6,628 nucleotides of DNA from Candidatus Gottesmanbacteria bacterium (GCA_016204905.1 JACQJU010000045.1:1-6628), one strand, 5' to 3'. Shown: positions 1 through 6,597, numbered from the stretch's first letter. Translations and numbers: made by a program. The notes: a model not told the origin generated them from the sequence alone.

Positions 1-354
1 AGACTTAACCAAATACTGCTCTTGTATGACAAACTCATCGCCCAAGACAAGCCTGATCCAAACAACCAGACAGATGTAAAACACTGGTTGATTCGCAAGC
101 GAGCTCTCCAGAAAATGATTTTAGAGGAGCTAGACCTTGATCAGTATGTCGATATCCTACTTGGTCCTGAATTAGTGCAAAAGCAAGAAGAAACAATCAT
201 AACTCCATCAAATGGTGAGCCCGTAGCCCCCGTAGCGCCTTCTGAAGGCAGTTTGCCACCTAAAGTAACCAATACGCCACCTGCAGACAATAAAAACAAA
301 ATCAGAGAGCTAATTGGGAAAATTCCAGGGTTAGGAAAAATGCTCCAAGCATAA
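1..354 (+). CDS. Unrecognised protein, C-terminal part only
   Basis: The reading frame is open from the first base of the window to the TAA at 352-354, so this is the 3' end of a gene whose start lies outside. A TTG at 22-24 could be read as a start, but nothing supports it: the frame continues upstream without a stop and no ribosome site is visible. About 117 residues are seen. The first 60 or so are charged and probably helical (IRKRALQKMILEELDLDQYV). They are followed by a proline- and threonine-rich, probably disordered linker (around PVAPVAPSEGSLPP) and a short basic/hydrophobic tail (IRELIGKIPGLGKMLQA). I see no catalytic motif, signal peptide or membrane segment, and I do not recognise the family. 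A gap of 89 bases with its own promoter separates it from the next gene, so there is no strong reason to tie it to the downstream system. Confidence 0.6.
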   Translation, partial: RLNQILLLYDKLIAQDKPDPNNQTDVKHWLIRKRALQKMILEELDLDQYVDILLGPELVQKQEETIITPSNGEPVAPVAPSEGSLPPKVTNTPPADNKNKIRELIGKIPGLGKMLQA

Positions 355-364
355 GCACTTCGTT

Positions 365-392
365 TTGATTTTCAGCTCTAACCCAATATAAT
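365..392 (+). promoter_or_regulatory. Sigma70-type promoter for the TPR-HEPN gene
   Basis: A perfect -10 hexamer TATAAT lies at 387-392, with TTGATT at 365-370 as a -35 (matches the TTGA core) and a 16-base spacer. Transcription would begin near 399, giving a leader of about 45 bases before the ATG at 444. The leader has no Shine-Dalgarno sequence. Of the promoter candidates in the window this is the only one with a recognisable -35. Confidence 0.6.
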
Positions 393-443
393 TAAACTCG
401 TGAAAGTAAGAATTGTAAGATTTCCTAAAATTGATGAAATAAT

Positions 444-2027
444 ATGGACAAAATAGCTCTCTCCCTACAATCAATCTCGTTACTTATTAACTCTGGTGAA
501 ACAAAAAAAGCACGAGAGAGATTAGTAGAATTTGAACGAGAAAACCACGACAACAAATCGCTGATGTTTTATAAGCCTGGTTTTTTGGTAGATATTGGCA
601 GTGGTCTTAAGGATGAAAATATCATCAAGGAAGGAATTGAGCTTGGTCAGTTGGCGCTTACCAAAACACAGCAAGACAGGGCAAAGGCATACCTCCACTA
701 TTGTCTGGCAAATGGGTATACATGTTTGTATCAACTTACAGAGAGAATGGGTGGTGCTGTAGACCGGACCATACCTCAAAGCGAGAATCTTTTTAAGGCT
801 AAACAGCACCTGCTTCAAGCCACAGCTGTTGAAATCGACGACCCAAACCTAGAAGTACAATTACTGGTCAACCTTGGTAACTGTTTAGACACTCTTGGTA
901 GAAGTATTGAAGCAATGAATGTTTACGATAGGGCTTTAAGCCTAAATGAAAACTTTTCTATGGCTATCGCTAATAAGGCCAAGGCACTTAGAGCATTTGC
1001 TGAGATTTCAGATAAGTATCGGGCTGCAATATATGTTGAAGCATATCAGGACATTGAATCAGTTATCGACAAGCCAGATCTTGTTGCGGTTGGTGGCTTG
1101 GGAGCGAAACAAGACTTTGAGCACGAACTTTCTTACATAGAATCCCGTTTTCAAGACAAAACATTATTACAGAAAAAGCTTAAACATCCCCGGTACAAAA
1201 CTGCAAATCTATCTGATTTTGAAAAGTTCTATCTAAAATTTTGCAATAAAGAGAAATTGTTCTTAAACTTCCACATTCACCAGGATCATTGTGAAGCAGC
1301 GATCGAGGACTCAGTGTTTATCAGGCTAATAACTAAAGTCGATGATAACGATACTTTTTATAACTTAGCTAAATATCTCAATCAAATTAAAGAAGACTTC
1401 GCAGTAGCGAGATTGCTATTGGTCCAGTCGCAATACCACCAGGAGGACTTTGACAGAATCAGTGAGCGAACAGTTTTTGTGTATGCTCTGGATTACTCTC
1501 ATTTCAACATTTACAGTGGACTTCTCAAATCAGCCTTTAAGGAAGCGTTCAACATCCTAGATAAAATCGCAGTTTTCATTAACGACTATTATCAGCTAGG
1601 TCACAGGGAAGAAGACATCTATTTCGACTCATTAAGAGGTAAAGGACGAAGCGCTTCAATCTGGGAAGACGATGGCACGATCAGAAAAGAAATCGTAAAT
1701 TCGGAGAATATCAGTCTCTATGCACTATACGACATTTACAGGGATTTCAAATCAGGCAGATGCCAAAGGATTCAGGACATTAGAAATGCACTAACACATC
1801 GAAGGCTAGTAATTTTCGACTCAGGTCTTACGGATTGGGACAGTAGATCTGATAAGAACAACATTGGATATGACAGCATGCTAAACGAAACCATAGATCT
1901 CATGAAGCTAGCAAAGGCGACTATTATTTATTTGATTAACTTCGTGAATTCTGAGGAAGAAAAGAAAAAGAAAGCAAATGGGAAATTGATATTACATATG
2001 CATGTTGATACGTCACAGTTCCTATGA
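444..2027 (+). CDS. TPR-HEPN protein, LA2681-like predicted RNase
   Basis: This is a 527-residue, probably cytoplasmic protein. The N-terminal ~180 residues are helical repeats. The clearest TPR unit runs from about 136 to 182, with NLGNCLDTLGR followed by AMNVYDRALSLNENF, and a more diverged helical pair lies at about 79-130. The C-terminal third carries the HEPN signature: RNALTHR at 447-453, an Rx4H motif (R447, H452) preceded by a long helix and a conserved-looking ALYDIYRDF stretch (427-435). From memory, this combination of TPR and RNxLTHR matches the LA2681-like HEPN family, whose members are predicted metal-independent RNases linked to abortive-infection-type defence. The catalytic pair is intact, so I infer an active enzyme. 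TPRs usually bind a partner or hold the toxin inactive. The gene has its own promoter, and 39 bases separate it from the vWA gene. It may belong to the system downstream or be a neighbouring defence gene. The start ATG has no Shine-Dalgarno sequence, and no in-frame alternative upstream looks better. Confidence 0.8.
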   Translation: MDKIALSLQSISLLINSGETKKARERLVEFERENHDNKSLMFYKPGFLVDIGSGLKDENIIKEGIELGQLALTKTQQDRAKAYLHYCLANGYTCLYQLTERMGGAVDRTIPQSENLFKAKQHLLQATAVEIDDPNLEVQLLVNLGNCLDTLGRSIEAMNVYDRALSLNENFSMAIANKAKALRAFAEISDKYRAAIYVEAYQDIESVIDKPDLVAVGGLGAKQDFEHELSYIESRFQDKTLLQKKLKHPRYKTANLSDFEKFYLKFCNKEKLFLNFHIHQDHCEAAIEDSVFIRLITKVDDNDTFYNLAKYLNQIKEDFAVARLLLVQSQYHQEDFDRISERTVFVYALDYSHFNIYSGLLKSAFKEAFNILDKIAVFINDYYQLGHREEDIYFDSLRGKGRSASIWEDDGTIRKEIVNSENISLYALYDIYRDFKSGRCQRIQDIRNALTHRRLVIFDSGLTDWDSRSDKNNIGYDSMLNETIDLMKLAKATIIYLINFVNSEEEKKKKANGKLILHMHVDTSQFL

Positions 2028-2048
2028 GCTTTTTTCTTTCATTTTCGA

Positions 2049-2054
2049 TATAAT
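2049..2054 (+). promoter_or_regulatory. -10 box close to the vWA gene start
   Basis: A perfect TATAAT lies in the 39-base gap before the vWA gene, with only 12 bases between it and the ATG at 2067. Transcription starting 6-7 bases after the box would leave a leader of about 5 bases, so the mRNA would be almost leaderless. No convincing -35 is seen at 16-18 bases upstream, and there is no Shine-Dalgarno sequence. This is inference from sequence only. Confidence 0.45.
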
Positions 2055-2066
2055 CTAAGTACGCTT

Positions 2067-4145
2067 ATGGAACAAAAAGCTGACACTATGGAGAGAGAAT
2101 CACCAGTACTACATGCACTGCGCAAAGATAACCAGACTGAGATTCTTGGTCATTTTTCTGCCGAACAACAACAGGAAATTCTTCATCGACAACAGATTCT
2201 CTCATCACTTGCATATTTTATTGGAAAAGATTTTCAGATTCCCGTTGAACTAAATCAACCTGGGGCTGGCTGGCATTGGGATTTTGGTCAAAATAAAATT
2301 CGAGTTGATCCCCAGGACCTTGTAGAAAAACCGATGGACTACCTTAGATTTGTTATCTCCCATGAGGGTGGGCATCGGCGCGTTTCGCGTACAGACGATA
2401 TTCCTCCAGAAGTCTGGAGACAACCAGGTTTTTCATTCATGATGAACGCCATTGAGGATCCTCGAACCAATAATTTTGTTGCTGAAGCATATCCGAGGTT
2501 TGGCGATCAAATGGATGTTGCCTATCAAGAAGACTTGGATTTTGAGGGAAAAGCAAAAGGTAAAGCCCAGGAAGATCTGGGTTACACTCCCAGATTTATG
2601 CAAGCAGGGTTTGAATATATAAGACAATGGTACAAAGAAACTCAAGGAGATGCGTCAGCTACTTTAAGTGAAGACCTACCTGATGAAGTTAGGGCGGTTG
2701 TTGAACAAACGGTAAATAGCGCCCGCGATTCGTGGCTTCGTTACCCTTCTAAAGCAGAGGCCGATGCCAGCGAGGAAGTCATCAGACAATACGCAAACGT
2801 AAGCTATGAGATAAATCGAGATGAAGTTTGGCCTGAGTTCAAAAAACTCGTAGAGGCTGACATGGAAGATCAGAAGCTCCAAGAGATGATGAAAGAAATG
2901 CAGGGTGGTGAAGGAGGAGAAGGACAGCAAGGTTTGCCGCAGGAACTGAATGACCAATTAAGTGAAGCTGAGCAGCAAGAACTTGAGGAAGCTCTCCAAA
3001 ACGGACAAGTAAGTAATCAGGAAGGAAATGGCAAGCCGAGAGTTATAGATCTTGATTCTCTATCTGAAGGTTTAAAACAGAAAATGAAAGACTATATTGA
3101 CAGTTTGCCTGAAGATGTAAAGCGAGAGCTGGCCGAAAAAGCCCAACAAGCTTTGCAAAACTTTGAGCGCGAGGTAAACGAAGAGTTTGAGGGAAAATTA
3201 TCAGATAATCCTGATAAGAAAGCGGAACGTGGCGAAACTCCAAAAGGCAAAAAAACTGACAGTCAATCAGAACTTGAAGACCAACATGAGCGTCCGTCTG
3301 AACAAACACCTGACCAAAAGCGATTCCGCGACCTCATTGAAAAGACTCTGCGGGGGGACGAGAACGTGTACGAAGAATATCGCCGTGATGTGTTGCCACT
3401 AATTGATGCACTTGAGACAGATTTAAGAGAAATATTTGTTGCTAGGCGTACTCAAAAATGGCAGAGTGGCTTTAAGACTGGCAAACGCATTGATATCAAA
3501 AAGAGAATGCAGGAGAAAGCTCTGGGGATTTCTGCAGTAGAAAGCAGAGCTTGGCAGAAACGCGAGCTTCCTTCCGAAAAAGATTATGCCATAAGCTTAC
3601 TAGTGGATTTATCCGGTTCAATGCAAGGTCAAAAAATACGAGAAACATTCAAAGCAGCAGTTGTTCTAGCTGAGGTGCTTAATAGGCTTTCAATTAATAC
3701 TGAAATTCTAGGCTTCAATGACAGACTTTACGAATACCAGCCATTTGGACAGGATATGAGCCGTGAGGTAAGAGAGCATATGGGTGGAATCTTGCAGGAA
3801 GTAAATACCCCAGCCGCAAGGTATAACGATGACGGTTGGGCAGTGGCACAGGCTTCCGAACGGCTGGCGGGACAAAAAGCCGCAGAAAAATTCCTCTTTG
3901 TCCTCTCTGACGGTTTACCCGAAGAATCTGGAGCTCACCCCAAATCACAATATGAACTTGGAAAAATAGTCGCTAGAATTATGCAGGACACAGATCAAAA
4001 ATTAATTGGGTTAGGAATTGGTCCTGGAACAGATCATGTAGAGCGCTATTATCCCAACAGCGTAGCCAACATAGGAGTCAGGGAGATGTCTACTAAATTA
4101 GCAGACGTTATAAGAGAAGCGATCGCTAATTACGACACTTTTTAG
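2067..4145 (+). CDS. HEGGH metallopeptidase-like / CobT-type vWA protein
   Basis: The protein has 692 residues, no signal peptide and no membrane segment. The N-terminal domain (about 30-260) has a zincin-type HExxH motif, HEGGH at 99-103. NAIEDPR follows at 127-133, and its E130 could be the third zinc ligand, as in gluzincins. Residues about 265-420 form an acidic, Gln/Glu/Gly-rich linker with coiled-coil-like segments. The C-terminal vWA domain (about 505-692) has a MIDAS: DLSGS at 514-518 (D514, S516, S518), NDDGWA at 587-592 in place of the usual threonine loop, and LSDG with D615. This layout, including the acidic linker, resembles CobT/CoxE-like vWA proteins that act with MoxR/CobS-type AAA ATPases. 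One such ATPase is encoded two genes downstream. I infer that the vWA domain docks on the ATPase and that the peptidase-like domain is the effector or is gated by it. Cleavage activity is not proven. The start at 2067 is the first ATG after the -10 box. A second ATG at 2088 (Met8) is possible. Confidence 0.85.
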   Translation: MEQKADTMERESPVLHALRKDNQTEILGHFSAEQQQEILHRQQILSSLAYFIGKDFQIPVELNQPGAGWHWDFGQNKIRVDPQDLVEKPMDYLRFVISHEGGHRRVSRTDDIPPEVWRQPGFSFMMNAIEDPRTNNFVAEAYPRFGDQMDVAYQEDLDFEGKAKGKAQEDLGYTPRFMQAGFEYIRQWYKETQGDASATLSEDLPDEVRAVVEQTVNSARDSWLRYPSKAEADASEEVIRQYANVSYEINRDEVWPEFKKLVEADMEDQKLQEMMKEMQGGEGGEGQQGLPQELNDQLSEAEQQELEEALQNGQVSNQEGNGKPRVIDLDSLSEGLKQKMKDYIDSLPEDVKRELAEKAQQALQNFEREVNEEFEGKLSDNPDKKAERGETPKGKKTDSQSELEDQHERPSEQTPDQKRFRDLIEKTLRGDENVYEEYRRDVLPLIDALETDLREIFVARRTQKWQSGFKTGKRIDIKKRMQEKALGISAVESRAWQKRELPSEKDYAISLLVDLSGSMQGQKIRETFKAAVVLAEVLNRLSINTEILGFNDRLYEYQPFGQDMSREVREHMGGILQEVNTPAARYNDDGWAVAQASERLAGQKAAEKFLFVLSDGLPEESGAHPKSQYELGKIVARIMQDTDQKLIGLGIGPGTDHVERYYPNSVANIGVREMSTKLADVIREAIANYDTF

Positions 4146-4151
4146 TATACT
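4146..4151 (+). promoter_or_regulatory. -10-like box close to the small gene's start
   Basis: TATACT (five of six consensus bases) begins immediately after the TAG stop of the vWA gene and lies 12 bases before the ATG at 4164. That is exactly the spacing seen at the vWA gene itself. A start 6-7 bases downstream would give a nearly leaderless transcript. No -35 is evident. With such a short gap the gene may equally be read through from upstream. Confidence 0.35.
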
Positions 4152-4163
4152 ATACAAAGCATT

Positions 4164-4571
4164 ATGACAAACACTTTTGATGATTTCTTAAAATTCGTAA
4201 ACTCACAAAAAGAGGTGTCTCTAGCTATTGCTAAGAATGAGACTGAGCTTGCCCAGCTAGCAAGCAATCTTGAAGAACATAAATTCAGACAAGCAGTAGA
4301 CACATCCGATTTATTTAAACAAATCACCCAACCTTCAAAATCTTTTTTCATTGCAAAGGAAAGTCTATCCAAAGACATGTATGACTTTGCAGTGCAATAC
4401 CCCACCGGTCAGGTAGAAATCTACGACAAATTCAACCTTAAATCCCAGATAGTAACTCCTAGCTATAAAGACGTTGCGGTGGTTTTCCTAATAACAAAAG
4501 ATGACCTTAAAAAAGCTCAGGAAGCTGGTTTTATGCTTCTTGAACAAGTAGGTATAACTTACCAAAACTAA
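4164..4571 (+). CDS. Small unrecognised protein within the vWA-ATPase module
   Basis: This is a 135-residue soluble protein of no family I recognise. By eye the N-terminal 45 residues form an amphipathic, charged helical region (ETELAQLASNLEEHKFRQAV, 26-45) that could be a coiled coil. The rest looks mixed alpha/beta, with likely strands at 79-88 (YPTGQVEIYD) and 103-110 (DVAVVFLI) and a final helix KKAQEAGFMLLEQVG (116-130). There are no catalytic motifs, cysteine clusters or transmembrane segments. It sits 18 bases after the vWA gene and 5 bases before the ATPase gene, so all three are probably co-transcribed and the product probably works with them. An adaptor between ATPase and vWA, or an inhibitor, would fit. 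That role is inferred from position alone. The ATG at 4164 has no Shine-Dalgarno sequence, but no other start makes sense in this gap. Confidence 0.75.
   Translation: MTNTFDDFLKFVNSQKEVSLAIAKNETELAQLASNLEEHKFRQAVDTSDLFKQITQPSKSFFIAKESLSKDMYDFAVQYPTGQVEIYDKFNLKSQIVTPSYKDVAVVFLITKDDLKKAQEAGFMLLEQVGITYQN
4553..4558 (+). promoter_or_regulatory. Possible -10 box before the ATPase gene
   Basis: TATAAC (five of six consensus bases) lies inside the end of the small gene, 18 bases before the ATG at 4577. No -35 is apparent. It continues the pattern of a -10-like box just ahead of each gene, but is the weakest case because it lies within coding sequence and could be chance. Confidence 0.2.
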
Positions 4572-4576
4572 AAACT

Positions 4577-6517
4577 ATGCCAGACGAATCATCTATGGAA
4601 CGACATCAATTTACCCCACCACCGGAATTTCCTGTTGAGGAGACGCAGGATACAGTTGCCTATCTAGGAGTTCGTCTGCCTAAATCCCAAAATCCCGAAG
4701 GGCGTTTTGTTCCAAGACGAGAGCAATACGCTGACTACATTAACGACAAGTTCTCGCTTGGAATGCAAAAAGACATCGCCGTGAGCTTCCTTCAAGGAGA
4801 TCCAGTATTGATTGAGGGTGGCACAAGTATTGGAAAAACCACAACTGTTAGAAAAATGGCAGCTGATCTTGGTTGGGAAGTTCACTACGCAAACTTAAAC
4901 GGTGCCACAGATGTTGAAGACCTCATGGGCCGATATATCCCTAACCCTGACAAACGTGGGCCGGAAGATCCTGAGTACGTTTTTGCTGATGGAAAAGTCA
5001 CCTCAGGTTTGCGCCAGGAGGAAGGAAAAATAAAAGTCATCATTTTAGATGAATTCAACTCAGCTGCACCAAACATTGTCATCAGATTACACGAAGTTCT
5101 TGACGCAGTTAATCGTGGAGAATCTGTCGTGCTCTCTGAGGATGCTTCAGAAACAATTCCCGTAAGTAAAGAAACGACCAAAGTAGTCGCTCTTATGAAC
5201 CCACCAGGAAAGGGTTATTTTGGTCGTGAACCCCTAGATCCTGCACAGCTAAGGCGCTGGGTATATTTAAAAGCCCCTACTGACCTTCCTGATGAAACCT
5301 TCTCATACTCAACCGATGCTCTCTTTACGCTTGCATCTCAAGACGAGGAAGTTTCACCAGATGCTTACTTAGTCTCACAAGAATATGCCCTACTCCCTGA
5401 ACAGCTACAGGAAATCCCTGGAATTGATGCAATTCTCGGAAGATATAAAGAGTTCCATAAAGCTGCCAAGGAATTAGTTAAGGGTCGTAAAGTAGCTGCA
5501 GACCAACCACAACCATTCACTTATGACGACAGAATGGAACCCAGACGTGTTCGTGATTTTATCTTGAGGTTCTACAACGGCGATATTAATGAAACTTTCC
5601 AATCTGCATTGCGTTATTACTACTCCAACAAGCTTGACTCAGAAGTTGATAAGGCAAAACTAGATGAACTTATCCAGCATGTAGAATATATCGCTCCTCA
5701 AAACACCAGCCAAAGGCGAGGGTTTGACCGCAATTCGACTGCTGTTCCTGAAAGACAACGTGCAACTGCTGAGGTCGCTCAGGAGCAAAATGCCTGGAGA
5801 GATGTACTTGGAACTGCTGTCGAAGTTCCTCCACTTCCTGCCAACATTACACCGGAAGTTAAAAGGAATATGGAGCGTTTGGGATTCGAATTGCGCTATA
5901 TCCCTAAACTTGACCTGGGTACATTAGATGATCTTAAACGCACGGGTGAAGAACAATTCCTTGATGATATTCAACGTCGCTATCCAAACTGGCGAAGATA
6001 TGAAACCTTGTCTGATGCTGAACGAACAGATCACTCTGTTACGAGAAATCTTGAGCAATGGTTCTGGGGACTGGCAAAAGATGGGAATATGGAATTCCCT
6101 CAATCACAAGGAGCTTGGGTCGCTGTAGAGAAAGTGAAGAAACCTTCTTATGGGGAAAGCTATGGTAAAACTCCGGCGATGGAGGCTATGGGGCTTGATA
6201 ATTACTTCAGCGTATCAGCCGAAGATGCTGATCAGGCGATTAAAAATAGGTTTCTACCTTGGTTTTCAGGACAAACTGGTTTGCGTGTTGCGGAGAGAGA
6301 TTCTCGAATGTTGACCGCTGTCGAGTGGAACCTTTTAGGCAATCGCGAAGGTTGGGGAGAAACAGATACATATGAGTGGACTAGTACAGAAGCGCGTGCT
6401 GACGGCGATCCTCGCCGTGTCCTTGTTGGTTACTCCGACTATGGTGGTGCCGCCAACGCCGGTTGGGGTCATCGGTCGTACTCGGAGGTGCGTACGTTGG
6501 CGTCCGTGTCGCTGTAG
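4577..6517 (+). CDS. MoxR/AAA_5-type ATPase with C-terminal DGR variable domain
   Basis: The protein has 646 residues in two parts. The AAA core (about 50-370) has Walker A GGTSIGKT (81-88), the AAA_5/MoxR-like LNGATDVEDLMGRY (107-120), Walker B IILDE (155-159), sensor-1 N208 in ALMNPP, a likely arginine finger at R226/R227 (DPAQLRRW) and a likely sensor-2 arginine in EPRRVRDF (321-328). All key residues are present, so ATPase activity is expected. After a Gln/Arg-rich linker (about 375-420), residues 430-646 match, from memory, the scaffold of Patescibacterial DGR targets: YIPKLDLGTLDDLK, RRYPNWRRYETLS, WFWGLAKDGNMEFP, EWNLLGNREGWG and EWTST. It ends in a Gly/Ala-rich lectin-like tip (about 605-646). 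The tip should be the hypervariable ligand-binding face. With the vWA protein encoded upstream, this forms a MoxR-vWA pair in which target recognition would drive remodelling or proteolysis. It begins 5 bases after the small gene and has no Shine-Dalgarno sequence. ATG 4595 (Met7) is an alternative start. Confidence 0.88.
   Translation: MPDESSMERHQFTPPPEFPVEETQDTVAYLGVRLPKSQNPEGRFVPRREQYADYINDKFSLGMQKDIAVSFLQGDPVLIEGGTSIGKTTTVRKMAADLGWEVHYANLNGATDVEDLMGRYIPNPDKRGPEDPEYVFADGKVTSGLRQEEGKIKVIILDEFNSAAPNIVIRLHEVLDAVNRGESVVLSEDASETIPVSKETTKVVALMNPPGKGYFGREPLDPAQLRRWVYLKAPTDLPDETFSYSTDALFTLASQDEEVSPDAYLVSQEYALLPEQLQEIPGIDAILGRYKEFHKAAKELVKGRKVAADQPQPFTYDDRMEPRRVRDFILRFYNGDINETFQSALRYYYSNKLDSEVDKAKLDELIQHVEYIAPQNTSQRRGFDRNSTAVPERQRATAEVAQEQNAWRDVLGTAVEVPPLPANITPEVKRNMERLGFELRYIPKLDLGTLDDLKRTGEEQFLDDIQRRYPNWRRYETLSDAERTDHSVTRNLEQWFWGLAKDGNMEFPQSQGAWVAVEKVKKPSYGESYGKTPAMEAMGLDNYFSVSAEDADQAIKNRFLPWFSGQTGLRVAERDSRMLTAVEWNLLGNREGWGETDTYEWTSTEARADGDPRRVLVGYSDYGGAANAGWGHRSYSEVRTLASVSL
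6391..6517 (+). other. Probable DGR variable repeat (VR)
   Basis: These bases encode about the last 41 residues of the ATPase and its TAG stop. By hand count, 6391-6516 has 13 A in 126 bases (about 10%) and about 63% GC. The preceding 120 bases (6241-6360) have 29 A (about 24%). Loss of A on the coding strand is what A-specific DGR mutagenesis leaves behind. Many codons end in C or T and encode Gly, Ala, Ser, Tyr, Asp or Asn (GGT TAC TCC GAC TAT, then GCC GCC AAC GCC), as expected if template AAY codons were randomised. The AAC at 6455-6457 could be an unmutated template codon. The exact borders cannot be set without the template repeat. The 3' end, A-poor and GC-rich up to the stop, would hold the homing initiation sequence and may run into the array beyond the stop. 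Confidence 0.72.
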
Positions 6518-6519
6518 TT

Positions 6520-6578
6520 CTTGGAACTTGATCTCTTGAATTCTTGGTTCTTTTGGATTCTTGTTACTTGGTCCCTTG
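6520..6578 (+). repeat. CTTG array with 7-9 base spacing
   Basis: CTTG begins at 6520, 6527, 6535, 6543, 6560, 6567 and 6575, with a degenerate TTTG at 6552 filling the one gap. The steps are therefore 7, 8, 8, 9, 8, 7 and 8 bases. Spacer bases differ between units but are mostly A and T with some G. The array begins three bases after the ATPase stop codon and its last CTTG is the first four bases of the hairpin stem. It is non-coding. It may be part of the VR/TR homology, a protein-binding array, or a structured 3' end of the mRNA. Function is unknown. Confidence 0.6.
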
Positions 6579-6597
6579 ACCCGCGAAGCGGGTCAAG
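6575..6597 (+). other. Perfect 10-bp hairpin with GAA loop, likely DGR homing signal
   Basis: CTTGACCCGC (6575-6584) pairs with GCGGGTCAAG (6588-6597) without mismatch around the loop GAA (6585-6587). The tip is GCGAAGC, a DNA heptamer known to form an exceptionally stable mini-hairpin. Several DGRs, first shown in Bordetella phage BPP-1, have a GC-rich hairpin or cruciform just downstream of the VR that increases retrohoming, so I assign this role by position. The stem begins 58 bases after the stop codon. A terminator is less likely because the nearest T run (6607-6611) begins 10 bases past the stem and is preceded by five A. Confidence 0.65.

Noticed and set aside
22..24. TTG as the start of the first gene
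   Set aside because: The frame is open upstream to base 1 with no stop, so the gene more likely begins outside the window.
2025..2027. TGA read as glycine (Gracilibacteria/SR1 code)
   Set aside because: TGA ends the HEPN gene just before a new -10 box and gene start, and the other genes contain no in-frame TGA, so the standard bacterial code applies.
2028..2036. T run after the HEPN stop as a terminator
   Set aside because: Six T follow the stop, but no stable inverted repeat precedes them. The gap is better explained by the -10 box at 2049.
4146..4155. Tandem TATAC repeat
   Set aside because: Two copies of five bases are too short to call a repeat or operator, and are accounted for by the -10-like box.
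4885..5181. Minus-strand 98-residue reading frame
   Set aside because: It lies wholly inside the ATPase core opposite the Walker B region, resembles no family, and is explained as a shadow of a strongly conserved gene. The other minus-strand frames are rejected for the same reason.
5724..6128. Two plus-strand short frames inside the ATPase gene
   Set aside because: They are in other frames of an intact gene whose protein scaffold is recognisable across this stretch, so there is no frameshift or overlapping gene to call.
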